64,000 nt of DNA from Paraspadella gotoi (GCA_051294375.1 CM119268.1:13213770-13277769), one strand, 5' to 3'. Shown: positions 37,820 to 52,468, counted from the stretch's first letter. Notes: a model not told the origin generated them from the letters alone. Numbers and translations are program-made.

Positions 37820-38072
37820 CCCACCCAACGACAAGTGCTCGACGTTACACCCACGACATCCGAGGTTACGCCAGCGACGCCCGTCAAGGCCGCAGCGGCT
37901 CTCGTTACACCCTGCCGGGCCCGAAACCCATAACGCCGCTCGATCCGGCTGCCTTACGTGAAGCCGGTAAAAGCTTGGCCGGCCTTGGCTCGGCGCCGAT
38001 TTATGCGGCTCCAAGGAAAGTTCCCGACAGTTCTATGCTGAGATCTACCGGAAAAGGACTCGCTACGTTGGG
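37820..38072 (+). CDS. Large disordered protein, exon 9
   Basis: Acceptor CCCATCATAG. Two bases complete G|CC (Ala), then HPTTSARRYTHDIRGYASDA, PLDPAALREAGKSLAGLGS and SSMLRSTGKGLATLG, ending TTGGG|GTAAGT with two bases carried over. The repeated (A/S)GK.LA.LG segments are the most conserved-looking part. The following intron would contain the deacetylase gene on the other strand. Confidence 0.6.
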
Positions 38073-38175
38073 GTAAGTTTAAAACACCACGTTAAGGTTT
38101 AAATAAGCTTTAATAATACTAAAATAAAACGTTTCGGCTATTCATAACTAAAAGACGGGTTAAAAAAATTGTAAA

Positions 38176-40181
38176 TCACGGAACTCGTTGGCTCTTGCGC
38201 TCTTCAAGCTTCCTTCGGTAAAATTCCTCGCCCAAAACTTTTGCCAGGATGTTTTTGTCGGCATCGCGATTGCCAAGTTGATTCTCCAACAGTCTCAGAA
38301 GCCTAAAGGAGAATATCGTGTAGTCAAAATCGTAGTCAAAATAGTGAAATCAAATTTAAACAAAGGATAAAACTTGCCTTTGTTTGGCCTTGCTTTTGCT
38401 GAAGACCCGTTTGGGTTTCTTCTCTTTCTTCGGTGTGTTCAGACGAAGACCCCGCTCACCAGAGTAATACATGCGGTCTTGTTTGGGAACCGTCATGTTC
38501 AGGTGCTGGAGGAAAACTACGGTTTATCCTTGGGTTACAAAATTTTAGAGCCTTTGACGTTTCACCTTATAGATGTTGCCATCAGGGATCCCAAGCCAAG
38601 GATATTCCTCGGGACACTCGAAGCAAGTGGAGAACTTCCGTGAGCCGCGTTGACCATCGACCACGCGATACATTCCGCGGCAGGTATTGCTCGAACCGCG
38701 CGGACAGGGCTTTCCGCGTTGTTTGTTGTCGCAGAACCTTTGGCCTGAAAACAAATTTAAAAATGAGAAGTGTGCTAAAAATAATTGCCTCATGTACCTT
38801 TTGGCCTGAGCCGGCACTTGATGTGTCCCTCTTCGTCCTTCTCCGGCTTGCAGGGAACTGGGTCTTTAATCCAATCGATTACGTCGCTCACAGTCACGAA
38901 GTAAACGTCGGGCAGAGATAAAACCATGTCGAGAAAATCCCTGAGCGCGTCCTGTCTAAAATGACAAGGGGGGGGGGAAGAGAAATAGCAAATTGTTAAT
39001 TTATCACAACAGGTTAAATGAAAAATTCCATTTCAATTTTGAAAATACCTGAAGTGATCGTTAGTGAACCAACCCGCGTGCATGAACATCGGGAACGGAG
39101 CCCGGTTGGAGAGATAGTGACGCATAAAGTTATCCTCCAACATCGACAGCGAAGACGTGTAGGTAAAGTTGTCTCGGCAAGCGTCGATCATAGCGCAGAC
39201 GCTCTTGAACTTATCGTTGTAATAGATCATCGGAACTTCCCAGATACCCGGATGAGGTTCGACGGGGCAGGGACCGATCTTGCACTCCTGAGTCGATTTG
39301 TAATCGAGGGTGTACGGCCAGAGCGGAGGGTTGTTTTCGCCTGTAACAAAGATTTATTTTTTTTTTANNNNNNNNNNNNNNNNNNNNTTTTTTTTTTTAA
39401 GTCAAGTGGATTAAAATATAATGCAATGGCTTTAATACAGTTTTAAAACAATTATCAAAACTCACTGGCGGGCAGGCTCGTGTCGTACGTCAAGCCAGCC
39501 ATTTCGATGGCCTTGAACATCAAGTCGCCGCCGGCCTGCAGAAACGGAGCCCGGAATCCCTTGACGTCATTGCGGCGTACTTGACCGAAAAGCTCCAAGA
39601 TCTTTTTCATGCCGCCAATCTCCTTTACCCATCTGGAGTTAAAAATCTAGAATTAGTCAAAACGAAATCTGAAAAAATGATTATCGACAAAATTAATCTC
39701 ATCCCATACCGATCAAGGTCCGCGGTCTTAAAAGCTTCCGTGCTCTCGTGGGTCACCGAGTGATCGGCGATCTCGTGACCCTGGGCGTACAAAGCTCTCG
39801 TGAGCCAGTAGTCGTTCCACTCGTGGGTCACGAAGAAAGTACCCCTGATGGGACACCCGTCGGGGTTCTTTCGCCCATGACCGAATATGCTCGAGTAGTA
39901 TTTGTAGACGTTGGGATTAATACTAAAGGAAAGATTTGAACCGGAATATATAGATATTAATCTATATGATTAATTCTTTTTACAAACCTGTCGTCAAAGG
40001 TAAGCATGACAAACTGCGGGACATTTTCCGCGTGCAGACCCCCGGGAACCCGCGCGCTCGAACATCGACAGTCGGGAGGCTTGCAGATTTGATCGGAACA
40101 GGGTTTCGCCAAATTCTCGGAGGTGACTATCAAAACGGTCGCCGACGTTAAAACGACGAATAGTAGAAAGTCGAGCCGCAT
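38176..40181 (-). CDS. Chitin deacetylase (polysaccharide deacetylase family)
   Basis: Carbohydrate-esterase family 4 enzyme, secreted, which removes acetyl groups from chitin in extracellular matrix or cuticle. Eight exons (minus): 40181-39988, 39922-39710, 39632-39466, 39340-39049, 38955-38798, 38744-38566, 38505-38378, 38302-38176; 485 residues, all phases matching. Signal peptide MRLDFLLFVVLTSATVLIV. The motifs are TFDDSIN (61-67, metal-binding Asp), HSVTHE with His119 and His123, RAPFL (163-167), YDTSLP (185-190) and FMHAGW (277-282). A Cys-rich region (about 320-390) and a Lys/Arg-rich C-terminal tail follow. It lacks the N-terminal chitin-binding and LDL-receptor-A modules of insect CDA1/2. 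The seventh intron uses a GC donor, AAAG|GCAAGT, required by phase. The gene lies in an intron of the large plus-strand gene; its 5' half is duplicated at 59080-60016. Confidence 0.95.
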
Positions 40182-42603
<2,422 letters not shown>

Positions 42604-42796
42604 AATGCGTGAAAAAACAAACTCGATATCCGAACGAAGACAAAAGGAATCTAGCGAAAGTGCGCCGCCCGAAGAGACCTCTGACGTTTCTTAGATTGCT
42701 TTCAAACTCGATGCTCTTCTGTTTCGAAACAAAAAAAATCGATACGATGAGTTCGACGACTGCGACGACGGAAACGAAAAGGGCTCCGAATATAGG
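42604..42796 (+). CDS. Exon candidate with an in-frame TAG
   Basis: After AAATATAG the frame reads (G)MREKTNSISERRQKESSESA and then PPEETSDVS. It meets TAG at 42692-42694 and continues open in the same frame (IAFKLDALLFRNKKNRYDEF, then an acidic run) to a donor AGG|GTAAAT. The start phase fits the two bases carried from the exon ending at 38072. The mirror copy (56301-56493) has the same TAG. It could be the true end of a transcript, a read-through stop or an unspotted splice. Confidence 0.35.
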
Positions 42797-42989
42797 GTAA
42801 ATAAGACTCATTCGTCAAAATAAGTTTCAGCCGTTAACAAGTGTATCCTGTGTGTAGTATAAAATTACCATGATAGCCGCTACGACATGTCTGTCGGGTG
42901 AGAGGCCCAACTCTCTTCATAAGACATAACCATTTGTTATTAGTGACGCGTGCTCTCTCGGCGANNNNNNNNNNNNNNNNNNNNNNNNN

Positions 42990-45446
42990 GACTCGTAATC
43001 GACTTTTTCCCGGACAATTTACCCTTTCTTCCTCATTGTTTCTCATCAACTTCGGCGGACTTGGCGCTCTGGCCTTTGCTCCTTTTGACGGCACCTTTTT
43101 CTTTCCCACCTGAGGCCCGTTCCCGCGTTCGGGCGACTTGACGCTAATTCTGTCCGACGTCTCTCCCGGCACCGTCGCCGGCCAATGGCGACGGGGGGAT
43201 CCTTTCCGGCCGCCAATTCGAAAGGAATTCCCGGCGCCTTTTTCTTGGCTTTAATTCGTCCGCCGCCGGCGCTCTTCAAAAACCTCAACGACTCTGAGAA
43301 ATTCTCGTCGACATCACGTCTCTGCGGGCGGCGGATTCGGGCGAGACGACGGTCGAGTCGGTTGCCGGATATACCGGCTGTGACATCGGTTATGGTGCTA
43401 GAGGAAGTGGGAGAGATGGTCGTGTGTTGCGGCGCTGTTCTTAAGTACGCCGCGAGATGGCGATTCTCCGGATGATATGGCGCCAGATGTGGGCGCGGTA
43501 ATAGTAGAGTCAGCGGAGACTTCTGAGCAAAAGGGTTGTGGCAGCGCTCGCCGGGTTTAAAATCTTTCCGACGTTGACGCCCCCAGCAAACCCTTTCTCA
43601 ACACTCCCAGAATCGCCCATATTGTCGTCGGGAGTGCTTCTGAAGACTTCCCGACGACAGATTGCCCGTCGCAGTTTTGATCCTTCTCCGCCGAGGGCGC
43701 GGCCCCTCGACGACTTCGAGACTTTTTCTTGACCTCCGGGACGACGGGAGTTGGCGACGGTATTCTGCGACGAAGGGTCGAAATAACGACCAATCCATGT
43801 CGACGAGAAAGATAACGAATGTGGACTTTGAGAACAGATTTTTAATTTGACCTCGTCCGTTAATTTTTTTTTTTAGCGGAGACACGAAGTTTATTTTTTT
43901 TAATTTTTGTTTTAATTTAAATTTTATTATATTTTGTTTTTTGTTAACTTTCAATGTTCGCCTCGACTAGAATAGTCTCTACCTCTTTTACATTGACGCG
44001 ATGACATCATAAAAAAAAAACATTTTCTGAATTAATTTTATATTGTTTTTTCTCATAGCGTTTGTTTTGTTTCTTTCGTTTTTTTTTTATTTCGGTTATT
44101 TTTGGTTTTTTTTCTTTGCCTTCTCAGTAATTTAGATATCAATGAGCGAAAAGAAGCGAAAGGGAAATGACAACTAAAATAAAAACCAATTTAAAAGCCT
44201 CACTAAAAACCTAATTCGCTTCCCCGACGCGTCCGCCAGATTTAGGAGAGTCAGGGTCGATTGGTAGGCGGGCATAGGCTTTCAAAAATTTCCAGGTTAC
44301 ACCCCAGTCTCAATGACAAGTTGAAACCCAGCCGGCAAAAGGGTCGCCGGAAAGGGCGGTCGAGCAAGGACCACCTCGGACCCATTCGGCAAGGATCGAG
44401 TTGTGAAGGACGGCCGAACGATGCCCGAAAGTGTAAAAACGTCAAACGGTTTCGAGGCGAGAAATTTTCCCGGATACGAAATGACTTTTTTAAACGTTTT
44501 TCGTCATTTAAAACACACACACACACAACAAAAAAAAAACCAATAATTGTTAAAAAGCTCCAAAATCCTTCAGTCGAGAAAAAGAAAATTTGTCGCTAAT
44601 TTTTCGAGTCGAATTTTTCTACTTCTGGGAGGGTCATCCCGATCCCGGGGCTGACTCTCGCTCGAATGGAGACGAGATGAAAAAGAGAGACAGAGAGAGA
44701 GAGAAACTCGCAGAAGTCGAAATAGGATTTCGAGATGTTTGTCGACGACTGCGCCGACCAATTGAGCCGCGCTGGGCCGACGCTGGGCCGAAATGTGATA
44801 AGGTTTCATGGAAGCCGACGTCGATGAATAGAAGTGACTTTTTTGGGCAGAGGGCGGTGACTCTGTATGGATACGGAGTCGAAAAGGTCGTCTTCTACAT
44901 TTTAAGAATAAATAAATGAACTCCAGGGACAGATGGTGACGTGGTAGCTATAGAGAATTGAGAATTAGTCGTTTGCTTATTAAGTAGCTACTAAAAACAT
45001 ATAGAAATAAAGTTATGTTGCGACTATTCTTCTGGATGAATGAAGATGTTATTAAAGAACTTGCAAACAGCAGCTTGAAGATTGAAAGTTATCTTGAAGG
45101 AAGAAAACCTGCGGTTGGTGCAATTAAAACCCACCAGGAAACGGCACGTTAATGGGATAATTATTAGTGTGACAAGATGATCTTTAAGTATAACAAAAGG
45201 ATGTTATGATTCTAAAACCTGGAAATGACGTTTGTTTACACAAAAAAAATTGCAGAAAATTATTTAATGAGCTTAATGAGCATATTGATAATTAAAAAAC
45301 TTATGTAAATCTTATTCTTATATTTTATATATCAGAAACTTTCAAAGATTAGCGCACGGTAGTGAGAGTTTATCAGTAAATTTTTGAGGTCGATTCGGAC
45401 GATGTAAATAACCGATAATTGGGTCTAACGAGGACAAACGTCAAAG

Positions 45447-45510
<64 letters not shown>

Positions 45511-45725
45511 GAGAATGCGAAAAGGGTTCCTCTGGCAAACGTAATTTTATTTTACGGCGTTTTTATTAATATTTATAGATTTAAAATTGTAACTACATTA
45601 GGGCAGCTCTTGGCGCATAATTGAAGTTTTAAAATTGAAATTGAAATTTTAAGTTGAGTTGATTTGGTTTTTAAACTCAAAGTTTTAAACTTTGGAAAAA
45701 ACTTTCAAGAAGTCACACTTTTAGG

Positions 45726-45811
<86 letters not shown>

Positions 45812-45842
45812 TTTTTCTTTCTTTTTATATCTTTTTTCTTTA

Positions 45843-45845
<3 letters not shown>
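42990..45845. repeat. Block copy 1 with right-hand tail, forward orientation
   Basis: First of four copies of a block of about 2.5 kb (others at 46115, 49157 inverted, and 53297), plus a tail of about 330 bases ending in (CT)n. Minus-strand coding of the large protein occupies about 43815-42990 (e.g. SESLRFLKSAGGGRIKAKKK). The rest is AT-rich with a (CA)n patch near 44514 and (TC)n at about 45452-45510. It starts exactly at GACTCGTAAT after a 25-N gap, the same base at which copy 2 starts. Confidence 0.9.
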
Positions 45846-45874
<29 letters not shown>

Positions 45875-46089
45875 TCCTAAAAGTGTGACTTCTTGAAAGT
45901 TTTTTCCAAAGTTTAAAACTTTGAGTTTAAAAACCAAATCAACTCAACTTAAAATTTCAATTTCAATTTTAAAACTTCAATTATGCGCCAAGAGCTGCCC
46001 TAATGTAGTTACAATTTTAAATCTATAAATATTAATAAAAACGCCGTAAAATAAAATTACGTTTGCCAGAGGAACCCTTTTCGCATTCC
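45514..46089. repeat. Perfect local palindrome on a CT/GA tract
   Basis: The tail 45514-45740 is repeated as its reverse complement at 45872-46089. The turn is a (CT)n tract, a T-rich bridge and then a (GA)n tract. It ends at the N gap 46090-46114. Confidence 0.92.
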
Positions 46090-46114
46090 NNNNNNNNNNN
46101 NNNNNNNNNNNNNN

Positions 46115-48571
46115 GACTCGTATCGACTTTTTCCCGGACAATTTACCCTTTCCTTCCTCATTGTTTCTCATCAACTTCGGCGGACTTGGCGCTCTGGCCT
46201 TTGCTCCTTTTGACGGCACCTTTTTCTTTCCCACCTGAGGCCCGTTCCCGCGTTCGGGCGACTTGACGCTAATTCTGTCCGACGTCTCTCCCGGCACCGT
46301 CGACCGGCCAATGGCGACGGGGGGATCCTTTCCGGCCGCCAATTCGAAAGGAATTCCCGGCGCCTTTTTCTTGGCTTTAATTCGTCCGCCGCCGGCGCTC
46401 TTCAAAAACCTCAACGACTCTGAGAAATTCTCGTCGAGCATCACGTCTCTGCGGGCGGCGGATTCGGGCGAGACGACGGTCGAGTCGGTCGCCGGATATA
46501 CCGGCTGTGACATCGGTTATGGTGCTACAGGAAGTGGGAGAGATGGTCGTGGTTGCGGCGCTGTTCTTAAGTACGCCGCGAGATGGCGATTCTCCGGATG
46601 ATTGGCGCCAGATGTGGGCGCGGTAATATTAGAGTCAGCGCAAGATTTCTGAGCAAAAGGGTTGTGGCAGCGCTCGCCGGGTTTAAAATCTTTCCGACGT
46701 TGACGCCCCCAGCAAACCCTTTCTCAACACTCCCAGAATCGCCCATATTGTCGTCGGGAGTGCTTACTGAGACTTCCCGACGACAGATTGCCCGTCGCAG
46801 TTTGATCCTTCTCCGCCGGGGCGGCGGCCCCTCGACGACTTCGAGACTTTTTCTTGACCTCCGGGACGACGGGAGTTGGCGACGGTATTTGCGACGAAGG
46901 GTCGAAATAACGACCAATCCATGTCGACGAGAAAGATAACGAATGTGGACTTTGAGAACAGATTTTTAATTTGACCTCGTCCGTTAATTTTTTTTTTTAG
47001 CGGAGACACGAAGTTTATTTTTTTTAATTTTTGTTTTAATTTATTATATTTTATTATATTTTGTTTTTTGTTAACTTTCAATGTTCGCCTCGACTAGAAT
47101 AGTCTCTACCTCTTTTACATTGACGCGATGACATCATAAAAAAAAAACATTTTCTGAATTAATTTTATATTGTTTTTTCTCATAGCGTTTGTTTTGTTTC
47201 GTTTCGATTTTTTTTTTATTTCGGTTATTTTTGGTTTTTTTTCTTTGCCTTCTCAGTAATTTAGATATCAATGAGCGAAAAGAAGCGAAAGGGAAATGAC
47301 AACTAAAATAAAAACTCAATTTAAAAGCCTCACTAAAAACCTAATTCGCTTCCCCGACGCGTCCGCCAGATTTAGGAGAGTCAGGGTCGATTGTAGGCGG
47401 GCATAGGCTTTCAAAAATTTCCAGGTTACACCCCAGTCTCAATGACAAGTTGAAACCCAGCCGGCAAAAGGGTCGCCGGAAAGGGCGGTCGAGCAAGGAC
47501 CACCTCGGACCCATTCGGCAAGGATCGAGTTGTGAAGGACGCCGAACGATGCCCGAAAGTGTAAAAACGTCAAACGGTTTCGAGGCGAGAAATTTCCGGA
47601 TACGAAATGACTTTTTTAAACGTTTTTCGTCATTTAAAACACACACACACACAACAAAAAAACCAATAATTGTTAAAAAGCTCCAAAATCCTTCAGTCGA
47701 GAAAAAGAAAATTTGTCGCTAATTTTTCGAGTCGAATTTTTCTACTTCTGGAGGGTCATCCCGATCCCGGGGCTGACTCTCGCTCGAATGGAGACGAGAT
47801 GAAAAAGAGAGACAGAGAGAGAGAGAAACTCGCAGAAGTCGAAATAGGATTTCGAGATGTTTGTCGACGACTGCGCCGACCAATTGAGCCGCGCTGGGCC
47901 GACGCTGGCCGAAATGTGATAAGGTTTCATGGAAGCCGACGTCGATGAATAGAAGTGACTTTTTTGGGCAGAGGGCGGTGACTCTGTATGGATACGGAGT
48001 CGAAAAGGTCGTCTTCTACATTTTAAGAATAAATAATGAACTCCAGGGACAGATGGTGACGTGGTAGCTACTAGAGAATTGAGAATTAGTCGTTTTGCTT
48101 ATTAAGTAGCTACTAAAAACATATAGAAATAAAGTTATGTTGCGACTATTCCTTCTGGATGAATGAAGATGTTATTAAAGAACTTGCAAACAGCAGCTTG
48201 AAGATTGAAAGTTATCTTGAAGGAAGAAAACCTGCGGTTGGTGCAATTAAAACCCACCAGGAAACGGCACGTTAATGGGATAATATTAGTGTGACAAGAT
48301 GATCTTTAAGTGATAACAAAAGGATGTTATGATTCTAAAACCTGGAAATGACGTTTGTTTACACAAAAAAAATTGCAGAAAATTATTTAATGAGCTTAAT
48401 GAGCATATTGATAATTAAAAAACTTATGTAAATCTTATTCTTATATTTTATATATCAGAAACTTTCAAAGATTAGCGCACGGTAGTGAGAGTTTATCAGT
48501 AAATTTTTGAGGTCGATTCGGACGATGTAAATAACCGATAATTGGGTCTAACGAGGACAAACGTCAAAGAA

Positions 48572-48632
<61 letters not shown>

Positions 48633-48657
48633 TCTCCTTCTCTCTAGAGAGAGAGAG
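46115..48657. repeat. Block copy 2, forward orientation
   Basis: A direct repeat of 42990-45510 with scattered one-base indels. The minus-strand coding portion (about 46920-46115) preserves the same peptide, including APGIPFELAAGKDPPVAIG and GPQVGKKKVPSKGAKARAPS. It ends in an impure (TC)n tract that turns back on itself. Confidence 0.9.
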
Positions 48658-48870
48658 AGAGAGAGATTCTTTGACGTTTGTCCTCGTTAGACCCAATTAT
48701 CGGTTATTTACATCGTCCGAATCGACCTCAAAAATTTACTGATAAACTCTCACTACCGTGCGCTAATCTTTGAAAGTTTCTGATATATAAAATATAAGAA
48801 TAAGATTTACATAAGTTTTTAATTATCAATATGCTCATTAAGCTCATTAAATAATTTTCTGCAATTTTTT
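48376..48870. repeat. Second local palindrome on a CT/GA tract
   Basis: 48376-48587 is mirrored by 48658-48870 without visible mismatch apart from the central tract. A 286-base run of N (48871-49156) follows. Confidence 0.92.
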
Positions 48871-49402
48871 NNNNNNNNNNNNNNNNNNNNNNNNNNNNNN
48901 NNNNNNNNNNNNNNNNNNNNNNNNNNNNNNNNNNNNNNNNNNNNNNNNNNNNNNNNNNNNNNNNNNNNNNNNNNNNNNNNNNNNNNNNNNNNNNNNNNNN
49001 NNNNNNNNNNNNNNNNNNNNNNNNNNNNNNNNNNNNNNNNNNNNNNNNNNNNNNNNNNNNNNNNNNNNNNNNNNNNNNNNNNNNNNNNNNNNNNNNNNNN
49101 NNNNNNNNNNNNNNNNNNNNNNNNNNNNNNNNNNNNNNNNNNNNNNNNNNNNNNNNTAAATGACGAAAAACGTTTAAAAAAGTCATTTCGTATCCGAAAA
49201 AATTTCTCGCCTCGAAACCGTTTGACGTTTTTACACTTNNNNNNNNNNNNNNNNNNNNNNNNNNNNNNNNNNNNNNNNNNNNNNNNNNNNNNNNNNNNNN
49301 NNNNNNNNNNNNNNNNNNNNNNNNNNNNNNNNNNNNNNNNNNNNNNNNNNNNNNNNNNNNNNNNNNNNNNNNNNNNNNNNNNNNNNNNNNNNNNNNNNNN
49401 NN
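48871..49402. other. Assembly gaps
   Basis: Runs of N at 48871-49156 and 49239-49402, with a short island of block sequence between them. Another ten-base gap lies at 49629-49638. Nothing can be annotated inside them. Confidence 0.99.
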
Positions 49403-51565
49403 GACCGCCCTTTCCGGCGACCCTTTTGCCGGCTGGGGTTTCAACTTGTCATTGAGGACTGGGGTGTAACCTGGAGAATTTTTTGAAAGCCTATGCCCGC
49501 CTACCAATCGACCCTGACTCTCCTAAATCTGGCGGACGCGTCGGGGAAGCGAATTAGGTTTTTAGTGAGGCTTTTAAATTGCGTTTTTATTTTAGTTGTC
49601 ATTTCCCTTTCGCTTCTTTTCGCTCATTNNNNNNNNNNTATTCTTAAAATGTAGAAGACGACCTTTTCGACTCCGTATCCATACAGAGTCACCGCCCTCT
49701 GCCCCAAAAAAGTCACTTCTATTCATCGACGTCGGCTTCCACGAAACCTTATCACATTTCGGCCCAGCGTCGGCCCAGCGCCGGCTCAATTGGTCGGCGC
49801 AGTCGTCGACAAACATCTCGAAATCCTATTTCGACTTCTGCGAGTTTCTCTCTCTCTCTGTCTCTCTTTTTCATCTCGTCTCCATTCGAGCGAGAGTCAG
49901 CCCCGGGATCGGGATGACCCTCCCAGAAGTAGAAAAATTCGACTCGAAAAATTAGCGACAAATTTTCTTTTTCTCGACTGAAGGATTTTTGAAGCTTTTT
50001 AACAATTATTGGGTTTTTTTTTGTGTGTGTGTGTGTTTTAATGACGAAAAACGTTTAAAAAAGTCATTTCGTATCCGAAAAATTTCTCGCCTCGAAACCG
50101 TTTGACGTTTTTACACTTTCGGGCATCGTTCGGCCGTCTTTCACAACTCGATCCTTGCCCGAAGGGTCCGAGGTGGTCCTTGCCCGACCGCCCTTTCCGG
50201 CGACCCTTTTGCCGGCTGGGGTTTCAACTTGTCATTGAGGACTGGGGTGTAACCTGGAGAATTTTTTTGAAAGCCTATGCCCGCCTACCAATCGACCCTG
50301 ACTCTCCTAAATCTGGCGGACGCGTCGGGGAAGCGAATTAGGTTTTTAGTGAGGCTTTTAAATTGCGTTTTTATTTTAGTTGTCATTTCCTTTCGCTTCT
50401 TTTCGCTCATTGATACTAAATTACTGAGAAGGCAACGAAAGAAAAAAACCCAAAAATAACCGAAATTAAAAAAAAAAACGAAACGAAACAAAACAAACGC
50501 TATGAGAAAAAACAATATAAAATTAATTCAGAAAATGTTTTTTTTATGATGTCATCGCGTCAATGTAAAAGAGGTAGGAGACTATTCTAGTCGAGCGCGA
50601 ACATTGAAAGTTAACAAAAAACAAAATATAATGAATTATTAAACAAAAATTAAAAAATAAACTTCGTGTCTCCGCTAAAAAAAAAAATTGGACGAGGTCA
50701 AATTAAAAATCTGTTCTCAAAGTCCACATTCGTTATCTTTCTCGTCGACATGGATTGGTCGTTATTTCGACCCTTCGTCGCAATACCGTCGCCAACTCCC
50801 CGTCGTCCCCGAGGTCAAGAAAAAGTCTCGAAGTTCGTCGAGGGCGCCGCCGCCCCGGGAGAAGGATCAAAACTGCGACGGGCAATCTGTCGTCGAAAAG
50901 TCTTCAGGAAGCACTCCCGACGACAATATGGGCGATTCTGGGAGTGTTGAGAAAGGGTTTGCTGGGGGCGTCAACGTCGGAAAGATTTTAAACCCGGCGA
51001 GCGCTGACACAACCCCTTTTGCTCAGAAGTCCTCCGCTGACTCTACTATTACCGCGCGCCACATCTGGCGCCATCTCATCGGGAGAATCGCCATCTCGCG
51101 GCGTACTTAAGAACAGCGCCGCAACCACGACCATCTCTCCCACTTCCTCTAGCACCATAACCGATGTCACAAGCCGGTATATCCGGCGCCGACTCGACCG
51201 TCGTCTCGCCCGAATCCGCCGCCCGCCAGAGACGTGATGATTCGACGAGAATTTCTCAGAGTCGTTGAGGTTTTTGAAGAGCGCCGGCGGCGGACGAATT
51301 AAAGCCAAGAAAAAGGCGCCGGGAATTCCTTTCGAATTGGCGGCCGGAAAGGATCCCCCCGTCGCCATTGGCCCGGCGACGGTGCCGGGAGAGACGTCGG
51401 ACAGAATTAGCGTCAAGTCGCCCGAACGCGGGAACGGGCCTCAGGTGGGAAAGAAAAAGTGCCGTCAAAAGGAGCAAAGGCCAGAGCGCCAAGTCCGCCG
51501 AAGTTGATGAGAAACAATAGAGAAGGAAAGGGTAAATTGTCCGGGAAAAAGTCGGATTACGAGTC
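49157..51565. repeat. Block copy 3, inverted orientation
   Basis: The reverse complement of copies 1 and 2. Here the coding portion is on the plus strand and runs directly into the unique coding block at 51566, so this orientation probably reflects the genuine gene order. Confidence 0.9.
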
Positions 51566-52443
51566 CAAGTTGGGCCCGGTCGAACCCGGATGGTCTTTCA
51601 TCCCTTTGCATTAGTTAGTGGAAAGTGGTTTGACAGCGTGGTTGAGCGAAACGTGGAAAAAGATGAGAAAGACACTCACCAAGAAAAGATATACTGGGCG
51701 GGAAGAAGAGTTGGAGAAGAATTCCACCTCGCAAAGGACAATATTGCATGCGTCGAAGCGATTGAAACCCACGTGGAAAAAAAGCCACGAACGTAGAGAA
51801 GACGGTGACTCAGGCCAAAAAGAATGCTTCAAGCTTGGAAAGGAATGCCGTTCGCTTCGAAGAGAGCACCACGCGGGCGAAAAAGAACGTGACCAACTCG
51901 GCGAATCGAAACCATCTATTCGAGCGTGGATAAAGCGCGAGTAGCACAGATGACGAAGGAAGCGTCAACGATGGAAACAAAGTCGCTCGAAACGGAGACG
52001 AATACAGAGACAGGCCGAGCGACAGTCGAGACAAATGACAAACGAGTTCAGACGGACGCCGCGTCTGTGACGGCGAAAGTGAAGGCCGCGATGTCGAAAT
52101 CGGCAACAAAGACGAAAGCGACGACGAAAACGACGACATCTGTTGAGGCGGCTTCGACGGCGTCTGAGTCGGTAGCTTCTCTATCGGCTACAGAAAATTC
52201 TGTTACCACGGAGAAAACAATCTCTGAATTAAAAAGTGTTGCCGAAACGCTCTCAGCTAAATCGATTTTTAAAACAGCATTATTAGCTGAAAATTCGACC
52301 GAGGTGAGCAAAATGGAACCCCAACAAACNNNNNNNNNNNCGAAACGCTCTCAGCCAAATCGATTTTTAAAACAGCATTATTAGCTGAAAATTCGGCCGA
52401 GGAGAGCAAAATGGAACCCCAACAAACACATCTTGAGTGTATC
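50745..52443 (+). CDS. Large disordered protein, coiled-coil-like exon
   Basis: Plus-strand coding with frame slips. It reads PEVKKKSRS, DDNMGDSGSVEKGFAGGVNV, KSAGGGRIKAKKKAPGIPF, RISVKSPERGNGPQVGKKK, then a helical Lys/Asn/Glu stretch (KDNIACVEAIETHVEKNATN, VEKTVTQAKKNASSLERNAV) and a Thr/Ser/Ala-rich tail (TKTKATTKTTTSVEAASTAS). The last residues before the gap at 52444 are THLECI; the mirror copy extends this to DSRGKSKAQLQQLPDP. The Lys/Asn-rich part suggests an extended amphipathic helix. N gaps at 52330-52340 and 52444-52468 disrupt it. It probably belongs to the same large gene by strand and composition. The left boundary is uncertain because all copies differ around the likely acceptor. 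Confidence 0.55.
52245..52443. repeat. Overlapping contig ends around an N gap
   Basis: The roughly 85 bases before the gap at 52330-52340 recur immediately after it with a few substitutions, beginning CGAAACGCTCTCAGC. This looks like an unmerged overlap between contig ends, not a biological tandem repeat. Confidence 0.85.
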
Positions 52444-52468
52444 NNNNNNNNNNNNNNNNNNNNNNNNN

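Noticed and set aside
48728-49507. 259-codon frame crossing the gaps
   Set aside because: Most of it is N, so it has no evidential value.
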